A stretch of 64,000 nt of DNA from Tenodera sinensis (taxonomy: Eukaryota > Arthropoda > Insecta > Mantodea > Mantidae): NCBI GenBank assembly GCA_030765045.1, contig CM060961.1, forward strand, positions 95,085,135 through 95,149,134, given 5' to 3'. Positions 61,252 to 64,000 of this stretch are shown here, piece by piece. Both the position numbers and the translations under genes were made by a program. Below the pieces are notes generated by a model. That model had not been told where the DNA came from. It saw only the letters and a list, made by a program, of their open reading frames with translations, and did not search any database. How positions within the stretch are numbered: the first letter of the stretch is position 1; every line of letters begins with the position of its first letter.

Positions 61252-62117
61252 AAAAAATCGCATGTGTTGCACTCACATGACTTTCTCCACTCTTGTAGAA
61301 ACTATTTGTACAAATTCTATTTCCTATATCTTCTTCGTGTTAGTTAAGATAAACATTTGCACAACTTATCTTATTGTTTATTTCCTTGTAGGTGCAAGGG
61401 GAATGTTAGAATACAGTAGGCTTTGTGCGATAGTCAAATCTTTTAAAGCTTTGAGATTCTGTTGTCTTTGCACACTTAACATATCAAAAATGAACAACGA
61501 TGATCCATTTCACGGAAGTTCTAAGTTTTCCGAAACTCACACACATAACAAGGAATATCTCCGAAATGGTTCAGCCTACAAGTAAATTTATTCAGACATA
61601 AATTGTGTATTTTAGCACTATTTACATTTTTGTATAGTATGATTTGGTCTATCTCTAACGGTTTACCAGTTATGCAAAAGTCGTCCAGAGTAAGTACGAC
61701 TACAGAGGCTATAGCCAGAAAATTCAAAATATACGTTTCATTTGTCATAAAAATATCTGAAACATATGACAATTTAATCAAAATCGTTAGAGCCATTTTC
61801 AAGAAAATCAAAATTTTCGAAAAATGTTCCATGTAAAGGGTAGTTTAGCGTGGGGCTATTTTCTTAAAAATCGTCGTGTCGCATCCTTAGAAGACATTAA
61901 ACTTAAGTAGCAGCTTTGGTTTTTAACAGACTATTCGTTTTTGAGTTATGCTGTCCACAGACACACAGACTGACACACAGACACACACATGGACCTTTTT
62001 CTAAAAATGTTTTTTTATTATTCAGGGGGCCTCAAAACGTATATTTCCGGTGAAATCTCGACATCGAATTTTAGGTGGAATAAAATACTTCCCCTACTTA
62101 CCAGTAGAGAAAGTAAA
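61252..62117 (-). mobile_element. HINE-like dispersed repeat, copy P (full length)
   Basis: AAAAAAATCGCATGTGTTGC, CACTCACATGACTTTCTCC to ACCAGTAGAGAAAGTAAAAA. The variable site is short (ACACAGACTGACACACAGAC). ORFs at 61235-61836 are by-products of the repeat and recur with similar wording in copies H, I and L. Confidence 0.92.
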
Positions 62118-62980
62118 AAAAGATGAAACTTGGGAATAGAATCGCAGAGATTCAAGGTCACCAGGAAGCCTCAAGATTGATTGATTGATTAGGTCTTCTT
62201 ATACATTTTATATACCGTTATTTGCGCACTCTCTGTTATCATTAAGTGAAGCTTTTTCTTACCGTAAGTAGTAGTTTCATATGAAAAAAACTAAAAGCTA
62301 TTACACATTAAAAATAACTGTATACTAAGTAAAATACAGAACACACCCTTATTACAACTACACCTGGCAAGGAAGTGAGTTGCTTAGGTCAGGGGAACAA
62401 AAGAGGGCAGTTCATTTACGGACTCTTATCGTCTCCCTTATCAGCACCCCTGGTAGCAGCAACACTTGAGCAGCACGTGATCAACAACGTCCTTGACCAA
62501 TGAGTGGGGGCGTGCTATGATGCAGCGCGACCATATTCCTTTTACTTTTATTTTTTCTGCCGTTGATGTCATAAAAACGCCAACTAATATTGTTTTGAAA
62601 CTAAGTGCTGAGCGATGACATTCTATTTAAAATGGTATTCAGAAAAACCACCAACTAAGATGAAAATTACATTAAATTTAAGTTCTAAAATATCGAATAA
62701 AATACACAATGTTACCTTCATTTTGAATTTTATTTGAGAAATTTACGTTGAATAATTTGAGCTGCGAGTCTCAGAATGTAATTTTATGAAATGAAGATAT
62801 GTTTTACCTTAGAAAGAAGTAGGAACTACGTTTTCATCATAGCTACGATTTTGTAAAAGACATTGATGTGCACTTCAGATGACAGAAAATTGAAGCCTCA
62901 CCCCCCCCCCCCTATTCCTGCTGTCTGAAATGAAATGGAACAGTTTGTACAGTAAGCGCAAAATATGTTGCTTTAAAATG
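62118..62980. other. No recognised gene
   Basis: Nothing supported, apart from a C-run of 11 at about 62901. Confidence 0.5.
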
Positions 62981-63530
62981 GCCATATACATTTCCAATGC
63001 ATCATTCCATCGATAAAGTGCAATCGAATCTCACCTGAAGCGCTTATGCATCTCCAGACAATCACTGAGCCACCTCCGTGTTTTGCTGTGGGCACCAGAA
63101 GTTTTGGATCCATCTCCGTACTTTCCGTTTGCTACACCATGCATCTTCCGTTAGAAACCAAACTGTTCAACTACTTTCAACTGAAAAAACCACCCTTTTC
63201 CAGAAGTTTAGGGCTTCACTGTGGTCCTCTCTTACGAAATTTAATGACTATTTGATTTCTCTTATTTGCCCAGAACTTCTTCCAAGGTACTCGTCCATAT
63301 AATCCAACTTCTCGATAAATATTGTGCACAGTACGATCTGACGTTAATGCGACGTCTTTCCAAATCTGAAATCAACTTCAGAGCACTGATTTTAGAGTCC
63401 TTTGTTATTTCCCGTAGGATGTATCTTTCATCTTGCTCTGTCACCAACATAGGTCTCCCAGTTCTTGGCCTGTTTTGCACAGTTTTTAGAACACCTCAAT
63501 TATTGCCTGCACAGTAGAATGAGGTCTATC
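62980..63530 (-). pseudogene. Tc1-type transposase remnant
   Basis: On the minus strand the N-terminal DNA-binding part reads RPRTGRPMLVTEQDERYILR, then EITKDSKISALKLISDLERR (63480-63350). The catalytic part follows in broken frames: YGRVPWKKFWANK, then SKLNSLVSNGRCMV and VPTAKHGGGSVIV, SASGEIRLHFIDG (63150-63000). This order and the KHGGGS motif are characteristic of Tc1-like transposases. Several stops (for example in the 63190-63120 stretch) inactivate it. The last acidic residue region and TIRs are not present. Confidence 0.85.
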
Positions 63531-64000
63531 AACAAGTTGAGATCTTTTTCGCAGCTGTTGGCATCGATTATGCGGTTTAATTATTAGTTTCTTTGTTTCT
63601 TTCTTTCTGGTTTCCCTGCGATTGTTCCCCATTTGGACTTTTGTGTGGTTTGTTTTCTATTTACATGTGAATGTTGAATGTTGCCTTTGACAATCGTCTT
63701 CTCCAACCACTACCTCAGGTGTACGATCACTTTTTGTGCCTATTTCGAACATGTCTCGTGCATTTTGTTTAATTATTAAACCTCCTACTCATCAACTTGC
63801 GGTTTTATTGGTGTACTTATGGAAGGCAGTATTTGGTATTCACATCTTTGTTATTACACTTATTGAAACCCGTGCTTTTGTGTAATGCGCATTTTAATGC
63901 AAACTAATGTAGGTATACGATCACACTGTGGATATATTGAACAAGTGCAACTCAAAGCTAAATGTCGTAGAGATAAACCGTCAAATGACGTAGGTATTTC
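63531..64000. other. No recognised gene
   Basis: The first 50 bp may be the decayed start of the Tc1-type frame. The rest shows nothing I can support. Confidence 0.45.

Overview
This is a eukaryotic, gene-poor, AT-rich window, most likely from an arthropod and probably an insect. That rests on the kinds of mobile elements seen (I/Jockey-like LINEs, a GTF2IRD2-like hAT, Tc1/mariner remnants, tRNA-derived SINEs, Ty3-like LTRs) and very long microsatellites. I cannot name the species. No bacterial gene structure, rRNA, CRISPR or intact multi-exon host gene is visible. The only sequence resembling a host gene is a possible last coding exon on the minus strand (27423-27761).

The main content is layered transposable elements. 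A dispersed family of about 0.85 kb occurs in roughly 16 full, truncated or interrupted copies (2980, 7971, 9428, 10957, 12765/15895, 16555, 17640, 19888, 22579, 26405, 30139, 34280, 37485, 42828, 43690/44540, 53741, 61252). Its plus-orientation ends are a T-run plus ACTTTCTCTAC, and GTAGAGAAAGT followed by a small hairpin and CATCAGATTTTT. This layout resembles non-autonomous Helentron/HINE elements (the DINE-1/INE-1 type). A TG/TCTG-rich spot at one internal position has expanded independently into long microsatellites in several copies.

Layout: 1-5.2 kb holds a possible piggyBac-type remnant, a mariner-like remnant and two LINE remnants. 7-11.8 kb holds SINEs and three family copies. 12.8-16.5 kb is a nested structure: a family copy split by a 3.06 kb long-inverted-repeat (foldback-like) element, whose left arm is split by a SINE and whose core is a 1.78 kb GC-rich triplet/9-mer array with quadruplex potential. 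17.5-18.5 and 25.8-27.0 kb hold two related non-autonomous hAT elements with 8-bp target duplications, each carrying a family fragment. 18.8-19.4 and 55.2-55.8 kb hold two related LTRs. 25.2-25.7 kb is a large TTA array. 30.1-31.3 kb is a family copy with a pogo-like insertion at TA. 33.0-33.6 and 39.1-39.5 kb hold Jockey-type LINE 3' parts. 37.1-38.5 kb is an RT remnant split by a family copy. 40 kb holds two SINEs. 44.9-45.5 kb is another RT remnant. 48.5 and 50.9 kb hold foldback MITEs. 49.9 kb holds a SINE with a perfect 15-bp duplication. 56.9-58.8 kb is a broken hAT transposase, 59.0-61.1 kb a decayed endonuclease/RT LINE, and 63.0-63.5 kb a Tc1-type remnant.

No element looks autonomous. 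The nesting gives a relative order: one LINE predates a family copy inserted in it, while the pogo-like, foldback and some SINE insertions are younger than the family copies they interrupt.
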